A DNA stretch of 64,000 bases from Streptomyces griseicoloratus (GTDB lineage Bacteria > Actinomycetota > Actinomycetes > Streptomycetales > Streptomycetaceae): the NCBI RefSeq assembly GCF_014534645.1, contig NZ_JACVQF010000235.1, positions 124,001 through 188,000 of the forward strand, read 5' to 3'. Positions 27,552 through 36,704 of the stretch are shown here, one piece after another. The first letter of the stretch is position 1; each line of letters starts with the position of its first letter. Position numbers and translations under genes: made by a program. The notes beneath the pieces were generated by a model. That model was not told where the DNA came from, did not search any database, and worked only from the letters and a program-made list of their open reading frames with translations.

Positions 27552-28583
27552 CTAGGCGGACGGGGCCGTCACCGGTGGGGAGGCGGCCGTTCGTCCGCGG
27601 GCCCGGGCCTGGGAGATCTGCCGGCCGATCCGGGGAGCCAGGACGGAGATCACCAGGAGGACTCCGGTGGCCACGGTCTGGGACTGGGCGGAGACGTTCA
27701 GCAGGCTCATGACGTTCTGCATGGTGCCGAGCAGGAACACCCCGGCGACGGCACCGCCGAGCGTGCCCTTGCCGCCGTCGAAGTCGATGCCGCCGAGCAG
27801 CACCGCGGCGATCACGGACAGCTCCAGTCCGGTGGCGTTGTCGTAGCGGGCGCTGGCGTAGTGCAGCGTCCAGAAGACACCGGTGAGGGCGGAGATGACG
27901 CCCGTGGACACGAACATGGCGAGCTTGAGCCGCTTGACCCGGATGCCGGCGAAGCGGGCGGCCTCCTCGGAGGACCCGATGGCGAACAGGGACCGGCCGA
28001 AGCGGGTGGCGTGCAGCAGGACGACCGCGATCGCCAGCAGGATGACGAACGGCACCGCGGCGTACGGCAGGAACGTGTCCCCGAACCGACCGGCTCCGAA
28101 GTCCAGGTACTGCGCGGGGAAGTCGGTCACGGAGTCGGAGCCGAGCACGATCTGCGCGATGCCCCGGTAGGCGCCGAGCGTGCCGATGGTGACGGCCAGC
28201 GACGGCAGTCCGAGCCGGGTGACGAGCAGCCCGTTGACCAGGCCGCACACCACGCCGAGCAGCACGCACAGCGGGATGATCGTCTCGATCGCCATGCCCG
28301 CGTTCCACAGCGCGCCCATCACGGCGCTGGAGAGACCGGCGGTGGAGGCCACCGAGAGGTCCACCTCGCCGGAGACCACGAGCATCGCCATCGGCAGCGC
28401 GATCAGCGCGATGGGCAGCGTGTTCCCGATGAGGAAGGACACGTTCAGGGCGTTGCCGAAGTTCTCGACGAAGGAGAACGAGCAGATCAGCAGGACGACG
28501 AGCAGGACGCCGACGGAGGTGTCCCAGCGCACGGCACCGCCGAGACGGGAGAGCACGGGGGACTTGACGGTGGTGTCAGGCAT
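27552..28583 (-). CDS. rhaQ: Rhamnose ABC transporter permease
   Basis: CUT2-type permease of 343 aa with about eight to ten membrane spans. Family hallmarks are VSGEVDLSVASTAGLSSAVMGAL and GGIDFDGGKGTLGGAVAGVF. The ATG at 28583 is chosen because GAGGAG precedes it by 8 bases; a GTG at 28592 falls inside that ribosome site. It overlaps the first permease gene by 8 bases, indicating coupled translation. Assignment as RhaQ rather than RhaP is by order only. Confidence 0.88.
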   Translation of the reverse strand: MPDTTVKSPVLSRLGGAVRWDTSVGVLLVVLLICSFSFVENFGNALNVSFLIGNTLPIALIALPMAMLVVSGEVDLSVASTAGLSSAVMGALWNAGMAIETIIPLCVLLGVVCGLVNGLLVTRLGLPSLAVTIGTLGAYRGIAQIVLGSDSVTDFPAQYLDFGAGRFGDTFLPYAAVPFVILLAIAVVLLHATRFGRSLFAIGSSEEAARFAGIRVKRLKLAMFVSTGVISALTGVFWTLHYASARYDNATGLELSVIAAVLLGGIDFDGGKGTLGGAVAGVFLLGTMQNVMSLLNVSAQSQTVATGVLLVISVLAPRIGRQISQARARGRTAASPPVTAPSA

Positions 28584-29631
28584 GACGGGCACTCCTCGTC
28601 TGTGCGGCCTTCTTGCGCAGCGCCCCGGCGACTCGCAGCGCCAGGATCCGGTCGACGGCGATGGCGAGCAGCAGCAGGAAGCCGTTGATGGCGGTGACCC
28701 AGACCGAACTCACGCCCAGGGCCGGGAGCACACCGTTGATGGAGGTCAGCAGTACGGCGCCGAGCGCGGCACCGTAGACGGTGCCGGATCCGCCGGTGAA
28801 GGCGACGCCGCCGACGACCACGGCGCTGACCACGATGAGTTCGTAGCCGTTGCCCGTGTTGGAGTCGACGTTGCCGAACCTGGCGAGGTACAGCGCGCCG
28901 GCGAGGCCGGCGAGCGCGCCGCACACCACGTAGGCCGTCATGATGCGGGCCCGGATGGGGACGCCGGCGAGCCGTGCGGCCTCCGGGTTGGACCCCAGGG
29001 CGTACATGTCGCGGCCGCTGCGGTAGCTGCGCAGGTAGTAGGCGACGACGACCAGGACGGCGAGGGTGAGCAGGGCGAGGTAGGGCACCACGGAGATGCC
29101 GTCGTGGCCGAAGTCCACGAAACCGCCGGGCAGGTCGTTCGCGGTGATCTGGCGTGAGCCGACCCAGATCGAGTCGATGCCGCGGATGATGTAGAGGGTG
29201 CCCAGGGTCACCACCAGCGCGGGCACCTTGCCGAGGCTCACCAGCGCGCCGTTGACCACGCCGAACAGCGCGCCGATCCCCACCGCCAGCAGCACGGCGA
29301 CGAGCGCGTTGCCGCCGTCCTGGAGGTAGAGTCCCGCGGCGAAGGCGGAGATGCCCAGCACGGAGCCGACCGACAGGTCGACGTTGCGTGTGATCACCAC
29401 CATGGCCTGGCCGATCGCGACCAGCACGAGGATGGTGGCGTTCAGCATCAGGTCCTTGATGCCCTGCTGCGACAGGAACTCGGTGTTGGACAGCTGGGTG
29501 GCGCCGAGCATCACCACCAGCACGGCGATGACGGCCAGTTCGCGGGCCTTGAACATCTTGTCCATGAGCCGCCGCGCGGAGGTGGACTCGGGTGCGACCT
29601 CCTGCCGCACCGGTTCGACGGTCATGGTCAT
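28576..29631 (-). CDS. rhaP: Rhamnose ABC transporter permease
   Basis: CUT2-type permease of 351 aa, paralogous to its neighbour. Hallmarks are [36 protein letters not shown] and [19 protein letters not shown]. The start MTMTVEP overlaps the ATPase stop as ATGA (29628-29631). With its partner it forms the heterodimeric membrane channel of the rhamnose importer. Confidence 0.88.
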   Translation of the reverse strand: MTMTVEPVRQEVAPESTSARRLMDKMFKARELAVIAVLVVMLGATQLSNTEFLSQQGIKDLMLNATILVLVAIGQAMVVITRNVDLSVGSVLGISAFAAGLYLQDGGNALVAVLLAVGIGALFGVVNGALVSLGKVPALVVTLGTLYIIRGIDSIWVGSRQITANDLPGGFVDFGHDGISVVPYLALLTLAVLVVVAYYLRSYRSGRDMYALGSNPEAARLAGVPIRARIMTAYVVCGALAGLAGALYLARFGNVDSNTGNGYELIVVSAVVVGGVAFTGGSGTVYGAALGAVLLTSINGVLPALGVSSVWVTAINGFLLLLAIAVDRILALRVAGALRKKAAQTRSARHA

Positions 29632-31157
29632 GCGGCCTTCCTCCCTCGGTCGGTGCGGCCGGTCGCGGCTGCCATCACGGTTTCCTCGGTCGCCTCCGAC
29701 CGGGGGATCTCGGCGGTGATGCGGCCCTCGTGCATCACCAGGACCCGGTCGGCCATGCCGAGGATCTCCGGCAGGTCGGAGGAGATCATCAGCACGGCCA
29801 CCCCGTCGGCGGCGAGCGTGGACAGCAGGCGGTGCACCTCGGCCTTGGTCCCCACGTCGATACCGCGGGTCGGCTCGTCGACGATCAGCACCTGAGGAGC
29901 CGTGGCGAGCCACTTGGCGAGGACGACCTTCTGCTGGTTGCCGCCCGAGAGGGTGCCGACCACATCGGCCAGACGGGCGTACTTCACCTGGAGTCTGGTC
30001 GCCCAGTCCACGGCGCGGCTGCGTTCGGCGCGGCGGTTCATCAGCCCGGCCCGGGAAGTGGCCGCGAAGCCGGTGAGGCCGATGTTCCGCTCGATGGACA
30101 TGTCCATCACCAGGCCCTGGGCGCGTCGGTCCTCGGGCACCAGGGCGAGACCGGCGGACATGGCGAGGCTGGGCGCTCCCGTCGGGAGCTTTCGGCCGAG
30201 GACCTCGACCTCGCCGCCGTCGAACCGGTCGATGCCGAAGACGGCCCGGGCCACCTCGCTGCGGCCCGCTCCGACCAGACCGGCCAGGCCGACGATCTCG
30301 CCGCGGCGGACATCGAAGGAGACGTCGGTGAACACGCCCTCGCGCGTCAGCCGGCGCACGCTGAGGGCGACCTCGCCGATCCGGGTCTCCTGCTTGGGGT
30401 AGAGCTCCTCCAGATCGCGGCCGACCATGCGGCGCACCAGGCCGTCCTCGTCGAGGTCGGACAGGGGCTCGCTGGCGATCCAGGCGCCGTCCCGCAGGGT
30501 GGTGACCCGCTGGCACAGCTCGAAGATCTCCTCCAGGCGGTGCGAGATGAACAGCACCGCCGAACCCTGCTCTCTCAGGGTCTTGACCACGCCGAACAGC
30601 CGGGCCACCTCGCTGCCGGTGAGCGCCGCCGTCGGCTCGTCCATGATCAGGACGCGGGCGTCGAAGGACAGGGCCTTGGCGATCTCCACCAGTTGCTGGT
30701 CGGCGATGGAGAGGCCGCGGGCCGGCTGGTCGGGGTCGAGGGCGACCCCGAGGCGGGCGAAGAGGTCGGCGGCCGCCTTCTTGACCGTGCGGTGGTCCAC
30801 CCGGCCCAGGGAGCGGCGGGGCTGCCGTCCGATGAAGATGTTCTCCGCCACGGACAGGTCGGGGAAGAGCGTCGGCTCCTGGTAGATCACGGCGATCCCC
30901 GCGTCGCGGGCGTCCGCCGGACTGTGGAAGTCAACGGGTTCGCCGTCGAGGAGGACCGTGCCGGTGTCCGGACGGTGCACGCCTGCGAGAGTCTTGATCA
31001 GGGTGGACTTGCCGGCGCCGTTCTCGCCCGCCAGGGCGTGGGCCTCGCCCGCGTACAGCCGCAGTGAGACGCCGCGCAGGGCGCGGACGGCGCCGAAGGA
31101 TTTACTCACTCCCTCCAGGGCGAGCACCGGAGTGGTCTCCGGTTCGGGATGAGTCAT
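29628..31157 (-). CDS. rhaT: Rhamnose ABC transporter ATP-binding protein (two ABC domains)
   Basis: Duplicated ATPase of 509 aa, as in all CUT2 importers. Domain 1 has Walker [10 protein letters not shown] (residues 44-52), signature [15 protein letters not shown] and Walker B VLIMDEPT. Domain 2 has the degenerate Walker A usual in this class ([16 protein letters not shown]), signature [16 protein letters not shown] and [14 protein letters not shown]. The ATG at 31157 follows CTGGAG. It is first gene of the minus-strand operon rhaT-P-Q-S-M-lacI and starts 41 bases after its operator. The name follows the rhizobial RhaSTPQ system; it is not the E. coli rhamnose-proton symporter RhaT. Confidence 0.92.
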   Translation of the reverse strand: MTHPEPETTPVLALEGVSKSFGAVRALRGVSLRLYAGEAHALAGENGAGKSTLIKTLAGVHRPDTGTVLLDGEPVDFHSPADARDAGIAVIYQEPTLFPDLSVAENIFIGRQPRRSLGRVDHRTVKKAAADLFARLGVALDPDQPARGLSIADQQLVEIAKALSFDARVLIMDEPTAALTGSEVARLFGVVKTLREQGSAVLFISHRLEEIFELCQRVTTLRDGAWIASEPLSDLDEDGLVRRMVGRDLEELYPKQETRIGEVALSVRRLTREGVFTDVSFDVRRGEIVGLAGLVGAGRSEVARAVFGIDRFDGGEVEVLGRKLPTGAPSLAMSAGLALVPEDRRAQGLVMDMSIERNIGLTGFAATSRAGLMNRRAERSRAVDWATRLQVKYARLADVVGTLSGGNQQKVVLAKWLATAPQVLIVDEPTRGIDVGTKAEVHRLLSTLAADGVAVLMISSDLPEILGMADRVLVMHEGRITAEIPRSEATEETVMAAATGRTDRGRKAA

Positions 31158-31197
31158 GAGTCGTCTCCAGTACGTGTGCCAAGCGGACACCCCGCTG

Positions 31198-31253
31198 TGA
31201 AATGTTTCAATGGGGTTGCCGGGAAGCTAGCTTCAGCCCGTCCGGAACGTCAA
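31198..31253 (-). promoter_or_regulatory. Promoter and LacI-type operator for the rhamnose transporter operon
   Basis: Reading the minus strand: -35 TTGACG (31248-31253), 18-base spacer, -10 TAGCTT (31224-31229), then operator TGAAATGTTTCA (31198-31209), whose centre is 20.5 bases past the -10. It would drive rhaT and the genes downstream of it. Confidence 0.75.
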
Positions 31254-31407
31254 GGGTCTGAGCGGCACGCGGTCGCCCGAAGCCGGCGGCGGTGCGGACG
31301 GCGGCCTAGGACAGCGGCAGTGATCTGCAAAGTAGCCATTGTCCGGGCTCATTGGGGCGCTGTGCGGCCGCGATCCGGCAACAGTTTCGACAAGCCCCGC
31401 AGGGGCC

Positions 31408-31459
31408 TTGACGGGCATCTGGGCAGGGGCTAGTTTCGGCGGCAGCCTGAATCGATTCA
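31408..31459 (+). promoter_or_regulatory. Promoter and LacI-type operator for the rhamnose catabolic operon
   Basis: -35 TTGACG (31408-31413), 17-base spacer, -10 TAGTTT (31431-31436), then a perfect 12-base palindrome TGAATCGATTCA (31448-31459). Its centre is 17.5 bases past the -10, 3 bases nearer than in the other three sites. The 150 bases between this promoter and the divergent rhaT promoter hold no further recognisable element. Confidence 0.75.
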
Positions 31460-31518
31460 CATGAACGGGTCCTTCAAGTGCCCCACCACGGGGGCAGCTT
31501 GCGCATTCAGAGGTGGAC

Positions 31519-32685
31519 ATGCCTGACATTACTGCCGTGAAAACCGCACTCGCCGACCAGCGGGTCGAGACGCCTTCCTGGGGCTACGGCAACTCCGGAA
31601 CGCGTTTCAAGGTGTTCGCGCAGCCCGGCGTGCCGCGTACACCGCGTGAGAAGCTGGACGACGCGGCCAAGGTGCACGAGTTCACCGGCATCACCCCCCG
31701 GGTGGCGCTGCACATCCCCTGGGACAAGGTGGACGACTACGCGGCGCTGGCCGCGCACGCGAAGGACCGGGGCCTGGAACTGGGCGCCATCAACGCCAAC
31801 GTCTTCCAGGAGGACGACTACAAGCTCGGCAGTGTCTGCCACCCGGACGCCGCGGTGCGGCGCAAGGCGCTCGCGCACCTCATGGAATGCGTCGACATCA
31901 TGGACGCCACCGGCTCGCGCGACCTGAAGCTGTGGTTCGCCGACGGCACCAACTACCCCGGCCAGGACGACGTCGCGGCCCGTCAGGACCGCCTCGCCGA
32001 GGCCCTCCAGGCCGTCTACGAGCGCCTGGGTGACGACCAGCGCATGCTCCTGGAGTACAAGCTCTTCGAGCCCGCCTTCTACACGACCGACGTCCCCGAC
32101 TGGGGCACGGCCTACGCGCACTGCCTCAAGCTCGGCGCCAAGGCGCAGGTCGTCGTCGACACCGGCCATCACGCGCCCGGGACCAACATCGAGTTCATCG
32201 TCGCCGTCCTGCTGCGCGAGGGAAAGCTGGGAGGCTTCGACTTCAACTCCCGCTTCTACGCCGACGACGACCTGATGGTCGGCGCCGCCGACCCCTTCCA
32301 GCTCTTCCGGATCATGCACGAGGTCGTCAAGAACGGCGGACTGGACCCCGCCGCCGGCGTGGCCTTCATGCTCGACCAGTGCCACAACGTCGAGGCGAAG
32401 ATCCCCGCGATCATCCGCTCCGTGATGAACGTGCAGGAAGCCACCGCCAAGGCCCTGCTGGTCGACGGCGAGGCGCTGGCCGCGGCCCAGGCGGCGGGCG
32501 ACGTGCTGACGGCCAACGCCGTCCTGATGGACGCGTACAACACCGACGTGCGGCCGCTGCTGGCGGAGATCCGCGAGGAGAAGGGGCTGCACCCCGACCC
32601 GGTCGCCGCCTACCGCGCGAGCGGCTGGCAGGAGCGGATCGTCGCCGAGCGCGTGGGCGGCGAGCAGGCCGGCTGGGGCGCGTAA
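31519..32685 (+). CDS. rhaI: L-rhamnose isomerase
   Basis: Converts L-rhamnose to L-rhamnulose in the cytoplasm; 388 aa. It belongs to the RhaI (Pseudomonas stutzeri-like) xylose-isomerase-fold group rather than E. coli RhaA. Metal-site residues are visible in LLEYKLFEPAFY (Glu), VVVDTGHHAPGTNIE (Asp, His) and GFDFNSRFYADDDL (Asp). The ATG at 31519 follows AGAGGTGG; a GTG at 31513 lies inside that site. It is first gene of the operon rhaI-rhaAD-rhaB-lutABC. Confidence 0.93.
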   Translation: MPDITAVKTALADQRVETPSWGYGNSGTRFKVFAQPGVPRTPREKLDDAAKVHEFTGITPRVALHIPWDKVDDYAALAAHAKDRGLELGAINANVFQEDDYKLGSVCHPDAAVRRKALAHLMECVDIMDATGSRDLKLWFADGTNYPGQDDVAARQDRLAEALQAVYERLGDDQRMLLEYKLFEPAFYTTDVPDWGTAYAHCLKLGAKAQVVVDTGHHAPGTNIEFIVAVLLREGKLGGFDFNSRFYADDDLMVGAADPFQLFRIMHEVVKNGGLDPAAGVAFMLDQCHNVEAKIPAIIRSVMNVQEATAKALLVDGEALAAAQAAGDVLTANAVLMDAYNTDVRPLLAEIREEKGLHPDPVAAYRASGWQERIVAERVGGEQAGWGA

Positions 32686-32698
32686 CCGTCCCTCCGCC

Positions 32699-32812
32699 TC
32701 CCCGGCGGCCGTTCGGCCTCCCGCATCTCCGGCGGCCGTCCCGCCCCTCGCATCTCCGGCGGCCGTCCGAGCCCTCCTGCATCCCCGGCGGTCTTCCGCG
32801 CCTTCCCGCATC
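32699..32812 (+). repeat. Four imperfect 27-29 bp tandem repeats
   Basis: The rhaI-rhaAD gap is made of about four copies of a unit like CTCCGGCGGCCGTCC...CGCAT, each ending in GCAT (27, 27, 29 and 29 bases). It lies inside the operon in a non-coding stretch, after the isomerase stop and before the GAAGGAAA ribosome site of rhaAD. Confidence 0.8.
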
Positions 32813-32844
32813 CCGTCGTCATCCCACCTGAAGGAAAGAACACC

Positions 32845-34890
32845 ATGGCCTCCGCCAACCATCCCGAAGTCGCCGGGCTCCTGGCACGCTCGCACCGGCT
32901 GGGCTCCGACCCGCGCAACACCAACTACGCGGGCGGGAACACGTCCGCCAAGGGCACCGCCACCGACCCCGTCACCGGCGGCGAGGTGGAGCTGCTGTGG
33001 GTCAAGGGCTCCGGCGGCGACCTGGGCACGCTCAGGGCCGAAGGACTGGCCGCGCTGCGCCTGGACCGGCTGCACGCCCTGAAGGACGTCTACCCCGGCG
33101 TCGAGCGCGAGGACGAGATGGTCGCCGCGTTCGACTACTGCCTGCACGGCAAGGGCGGCGCCGCGCCGTCCATCGACACCGCCATGCACGGCCTGGTCGA
33201 CGCGGCCCACGTGGACCACCTCCACCCCGACTCCGGCATCGCGCTGGCCTGCGCGGCCGACGGCGAGAAGCTGACCGCCGAGTGCTTCGGCGACAAGGTC
33301 GTCTGGGTGCCGTGGCGGCGCCCCGGATTCCAGCTCGGCCTGGACATCGCCGCCATCAAGGAGGCCAACCCGCAGGCCATCGGCTGCATTCTGGGCGGCC
33401 ACGGCATCACCGCCTGGGGCGCCACTTCCGAGGAGTGCGAGGCCAACTCGCTGCACATCATCCGCACCGCCGAGGCATTCCTCGCCGAGAAGGGCCGCCC
33501 CGAACCGTTCGGACCGGTGACCGAGGACTACGAGCCGCTGCCCGACGAGGAGCGGCGCGCCCGGGCCGCCGCGCTCGCCCCGCACGTCCGCGCGCTCGCG
33601 TCCGCCGACTTCCCGCAGGTCGGCCACTTCACGGACAGCGAGACGGTGCTGGACTTCCTCTCCCGCAGCGAGCACCCGCGCCTCGCGGCCCTCGGCACCT
33701 CCTGCCCCGACCACTTCCTGCGCACCAAGGTCCGCCCGCTGGTCCTGGACCTGCCGGCCGACGTGCCGCTGGAGCAGGCGGTCGCCCGCCTGGCGGAGCT
33801 GCACGCCGAGTACCGCGCCGAGTACCGGGCGTACTACGAGCGGCACGCCGTCCCCGGCTCGCCCGCCATGCGCGGCGCCGACCCCGCCATCGTCCTGGTG
33901 CCGGGCGTGGGCATGTTCTCCTTCGGCAAGGACAAGCAGACCGCCCGGGTCGCCGGCGAGTTCTACGTCAACGCGATCAACGTGATGCGCGGTGCCGAGG
34001 CCGTCTCCTCCTACAGCCCCATCGAGGAGTCGGAGAAGTTCCGCATCGAGTACTGGGAGCTGGAGGAGGCCAAGCTGCGTCGGATGCCGGCGCCCAAGCC
34101 GCTGGCCACCCGGATCGCGCTGGTCACGGGCGCCGGCTCCGGCATCGGCAAGGCCATCGCGCACCGGCTCGTCGCCGAGGGCGCCTGCGTCGTGGTCGCC
34201 GACCTCGACGCCGAGAAGGCCGCGGTGGTCGCCGAGGAGCTCGGCGGCCCCGACAAGGCCGTGGCCGTCACCGTCGACGTCACCAGCGAGGAGCAGATCG
34301 CCGCGGCGTTCGCCGAGGCGGTGCTCGCCTTCGGAGGCGTCGACCTGGTCGTCAACAACGCCGGCATCTCCATCTCCAAGCCGCTGCTGGAGACCACGGC
34401 CAAGGACTGGGACCTCCAGCACGACATCATGGCCCGCGGCTCCTTCCTCGTCTCCCGCGAGGCCGCCCGGGTCATGACCGCGCAGAAGCTCGGCGGCGAC
34501 ATCGTCTACATCGCTTCGAAGAACGGTGTCTTCGCCGGCCCGAACAACATCGCCTACGGCGCGACCAAGGCCGACCAGGCGCACCAGGTGCGGCTGCTGG
34601 CGGCCGAACTCGGTGAGCACGGCATCCGCGTCAACGGCGTCAACCCCGACGGTGTCGTCCGCGGCTCCGGCATCTTCGCCGGCGGCTGGGGCGCCCAGCG
34701 GGCCGCCGTGTACGGCGTGGAGGAGGAGAAGCTGGGCGAGTTCTACGCCCAGCGCACGCTGCTCAAGCGCGAGGTGCTGCCCGAGCACGTGGCGAACGCG
34801 GTCTTCGCTCTCACCGGCGGCGACCTGACCCACACCACCGGGCTGCACATCCCGGTGGACGCGGGTGTCGCCGCGGCCTTCCTGCGCTGA
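32845..34890 (+). CDS. rhaAD: Bifunctional rhamnulose-1-phosphate aldolase / L-lactaldehyde dehydrogenase
   Basis: Fusion enzyme of 681 aa. The N-terminal class II aldolase domain (about residues 1-230, with GGNTSAKGTA, the zinc-binding HVDHLHPDSGIAL and GGHGIT) splits rhamnulose-1-phosphate into DHAP and L-lactaldehyde. The C-terminal short-chain dehydrogenase domain (about residues 420-681, with NAD motif TGAGSGIG near 428 and catalytic YGATK near 570) oxidises lactaldehyde to L-lactate. The middle segment (about 235-415) includes LVPGVGMFSFGKDKQTARV, conserved in this fusion family. It sits between isomerase and kinase genes. The fused form is the usual one in actinobacteria and many alphaproteobacteria, replacing separate RhaD and AldA. 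Confidence 0.93.
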   Translation: MASANHPEVAGLLARSHRLGSDPRNTNYAGGNTSAKGTATDPVTGGEVELLWVKGSGGDLGTLRAEGLAALRLDRLHALKDVYPGVEREDEMVAAFDYCLHGKGGAAPSIDTAMHGLVDAAHVDHLHPDSGIALACAADGEKLTAECFGDKVVWVPWRRPGFQLGLDIAAIKEANPQAIGCILGGHGITAWGATSEECEANSLHIIRTAEAFLAEKGRPEPFGPVTEDYEPLPDEERRARAAALAPHVRALASADFPQVGHFTDSETVLDFLSRSEHPRLAALGTSCPDHFLRTKVRPLVLDLPADVPLEQAVARLAELHAEYRAEYRAYYERHAVPGSPAMRGADPAIVLVPGVGMFSFGKDKQTARVAGEFYVNAINVMRGAEAVSSYSPIEESEKFRIEYWELEEAKLRRMPAPKPLATRIALVTGAGSGIGKAIAHRLVAEGACVVVADLDAEKAAVVAEELGGPDKAVAVTVDVTSEEQIAAAFAEAVLAFGGVDLVVNNAGISISKPLLETTAKDWDLQHDIMARGSFLVSREAARVMTAQKLGGDIVYIASKNGVFAGPNNIAYGATKADQAHQVRLLAAELGEHGIRVNGVNPDGVVRGSGIFAGGWGAQRAAVYGVEEEKLGEFYAQRTLLKREVLPEHVANAVFALTGGDLTHTTGLHIPVDAGVAAAFLR

Positions 34891-35204
34891 CCCGGAAGGC
34901 CGCCCATGTGCCGCCGCCCACCGCGCGGCGGCACAAGGGCGTGCCACGGGCCGGCGGCCGGCGCCGTCCGCGCGGCGGCACGAGGGCCGGCGCGCCACGG
35001 GCCGGCGTCCGGCGGCGTCCGCGGCGCCCCGCCGTCCCGCCGCACCGCGTCCCGCGTCGCGACGGCCGGCCGCGCTCCTGTATGTCCCACCCCTCGCCGT
35101 CGCCCCCCCGTACGACTCATCCCTCCCCTCCCCGCCCCACCCCACGACGTCTCATCCCGCCCCGCCCCACCACTCCTCGCCGCGCACAGCGGAGGTAACA
35201 CCAC
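34891..35204 (+). other. Long intra-operon gap with a 47-bp direct repeat and a pyrimidine-rich leader
   Basis: 314 bases without a gene. Bases from 34921 and from 34968 begin the same sequence (CCGCGCGGCGGCAC) and stay similar for about 47 bases, a tandem duplication. Bases about 35085-35165 are strongly C/T-rich on the coding strand. The ribosome site GGAGG at about 35190 belongs to rhaB. I see no protein-like reading frame or convincing promoter here. Confidence 0.7.
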
Positions 35205-36704
35205 GTGACCATCACCCCGGCCTCCTCGGCCTTCCCCTCGGCGTTCGCCGCGGTCGACCTCGGGGCCACCAGCGGACGGGTGATCCTCGGCCGCGTCGGG
35301 CCGGACAACCTCGACCTGACAGAGGCCCACCGGTTCCCGAACACCCCCGTCCGCCTGCCCGACGGCCTGCACTGGAACCTGCTCGCGCTCTTCCAGGGCA
35401 CCGTCGACGGACTGCGCAAGGCCGGCCGGTCCGGCTCGGTCGTCTCCATCGGCGTGGACACGTGGGCGGTGGACTACGGGCTCCTTGACGCCGACGGCGT
35501 GCTCCTCGGCAGCCCGTACCACTACCGGGACAGCCGCACCGACGCCGCCGCCGAGCGGGTCTGGCCCCGCGTCGGACCCGAGGAGCTGTACCGGATCACC
35601 GGCTTGCAGCACCTGCCGTTCAACACCGTCTTCCAGCTCGCCTCGGCGGCCGGCACCAGCCAGCTGCGCGCCGCCCGCACCCTGCTGCTGATCCCGGATC
35701 TGCTGGTCCACTGGCTGACCGGATCCATCGGGGCCGAGGCCACCAACGCCTCCACCACCGGGCTCTTCGACGCCCGCACGGGCACCTGGTCCAAGGACCT
35801 GCTCGACCGGCTCTCCATCGACGCCGGCCTGCTGCCACCCCTGCGCCGCCCCGGTGACCCTGCCGGCAGCCTCCTGCCGCACGTCGCCGCCGACACCGGC
35901 CTCGACCCGAGCACCCGGGTCGTCACCGTCGCCTCGCACGACACCGCCTCCGCCGTCGCCGCCGTCCCGGCCACCGAACCGGGCTTCGCCTACATCTCGT
36001 GCGGCACCTGGTCCCTGGCCGGTCTGGAACTGGACACCCCGGTGCTGACCGAGGCGTCCCGGGCCGCGAACTTCACCAACGAGCTGGGCGTGGACGGCAC
36101 CGTCCGCTACCTCCGCAACATCATGGGCATGTGGCTGCTGGAGGAGTGCCGGCGGACCTGGGAGGCTCAGGGCCTGCCCACCCAGATCCCCGCACTCCTC
36201 GCCGAGGCCGCCCGGTCCCCGGCGTTCAGCGCCGTGATCGACCCGGACGACCCCGCGTTCCTCGCCCCTGGCGACATGCCGGAACGGATCAGGGAACACT
36301 GCCGCCGTACGGACCAGCCGGTCCCCGGCAGTCGGGGTGCCCTCGTCCGCTGCATCCTGGAGAGCCTGGCCCTGGCCCACCGCCGCACCCTGCGCCAGGC
36401 CGCCGAACTCGCCGGCCGCGACATCACCCACGTCCACCTCGTCGGCGGCGGCTCCCGCAACGACCTGCTCTGCCAGCTCACCGCCGACGCCACCGGACTG
36501 CCCGTCGTCGCCGGGCCCACCGAGGCGACCGCACTCGGCAACATCCTCGTCCAGGCCAGGGCCGCCGGACTGGTGGACGACCTGGCCGCGATGCGCCGAC
36601 TGGTCGCCTCCACCCAACACCTCAGGCGCTACACCCCCCGCGGTGACGGCGCCGCCTGGGACGCGGCAGCCGCCAGGCTCACCCCTGCCCGAACGGAGCC
36701 CTGA
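35205..36704 (+). CDS. rhaB: Rhamnulokinase
   Basis: Phosphorylates L-rhamnulose to rhamnulose-1-phosphate; 499 aa, FGGY family. The N-terminal phosphate loop (VDLGATSGRVILGRVG), VDTWAVDYGLLD, the second-domain HDTASAVAAVPA and the adenosine segment VGGGSRNDLLCQLTADATG are all present. The GTG at 35205 follows CGGAGGTAA. It ends TGATG, overlapping the lutA start by one base, so sugar phosphorylation and lactate oxidation are translationally linked. Confidence 0.93.
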   Translation: MTITPASSAFPSAFAAVDLGATSGRVILGRVGPDNLDLTEAHRFPNTPVRLPDGLHWNLLALFQGTVDGLRKAGRSGSVVSIGVDTWAVDYGLLDADGVLLGSPYHYRDSRTDAAAERVWPRVGPEELYRITGLQHLPFNTVFQLASAAGTSQLRAARTLLLIPDLLVHWLTGSIGAEATNASTTGLFDARTGTWSKDLLDRLSIDAGLLPPLRRPGDPAGSLLPHVAADTGLDPSTRVVTVASHDTASAVAAVPATEPGFAYISCGTWSLAGLELDTPVLTEASRAANFTNELGVDGTVRYLRNIMGMWLLEECRRTWEAQGLPTQIPALLAEAARSPAFSAVIDPDDPAFLAPGDMPERIREHCRRTDQPVPGSRGALVRCILESLALAHRRTLRQAAELAGRDITHVHLVGGGSRNDLLCQLTADATGLPVVAGPTEATALGNILVQARAAGLVDDLAAMRRLVASTQHLRRYTPRGDGAAWDAAAARLTPARTEP

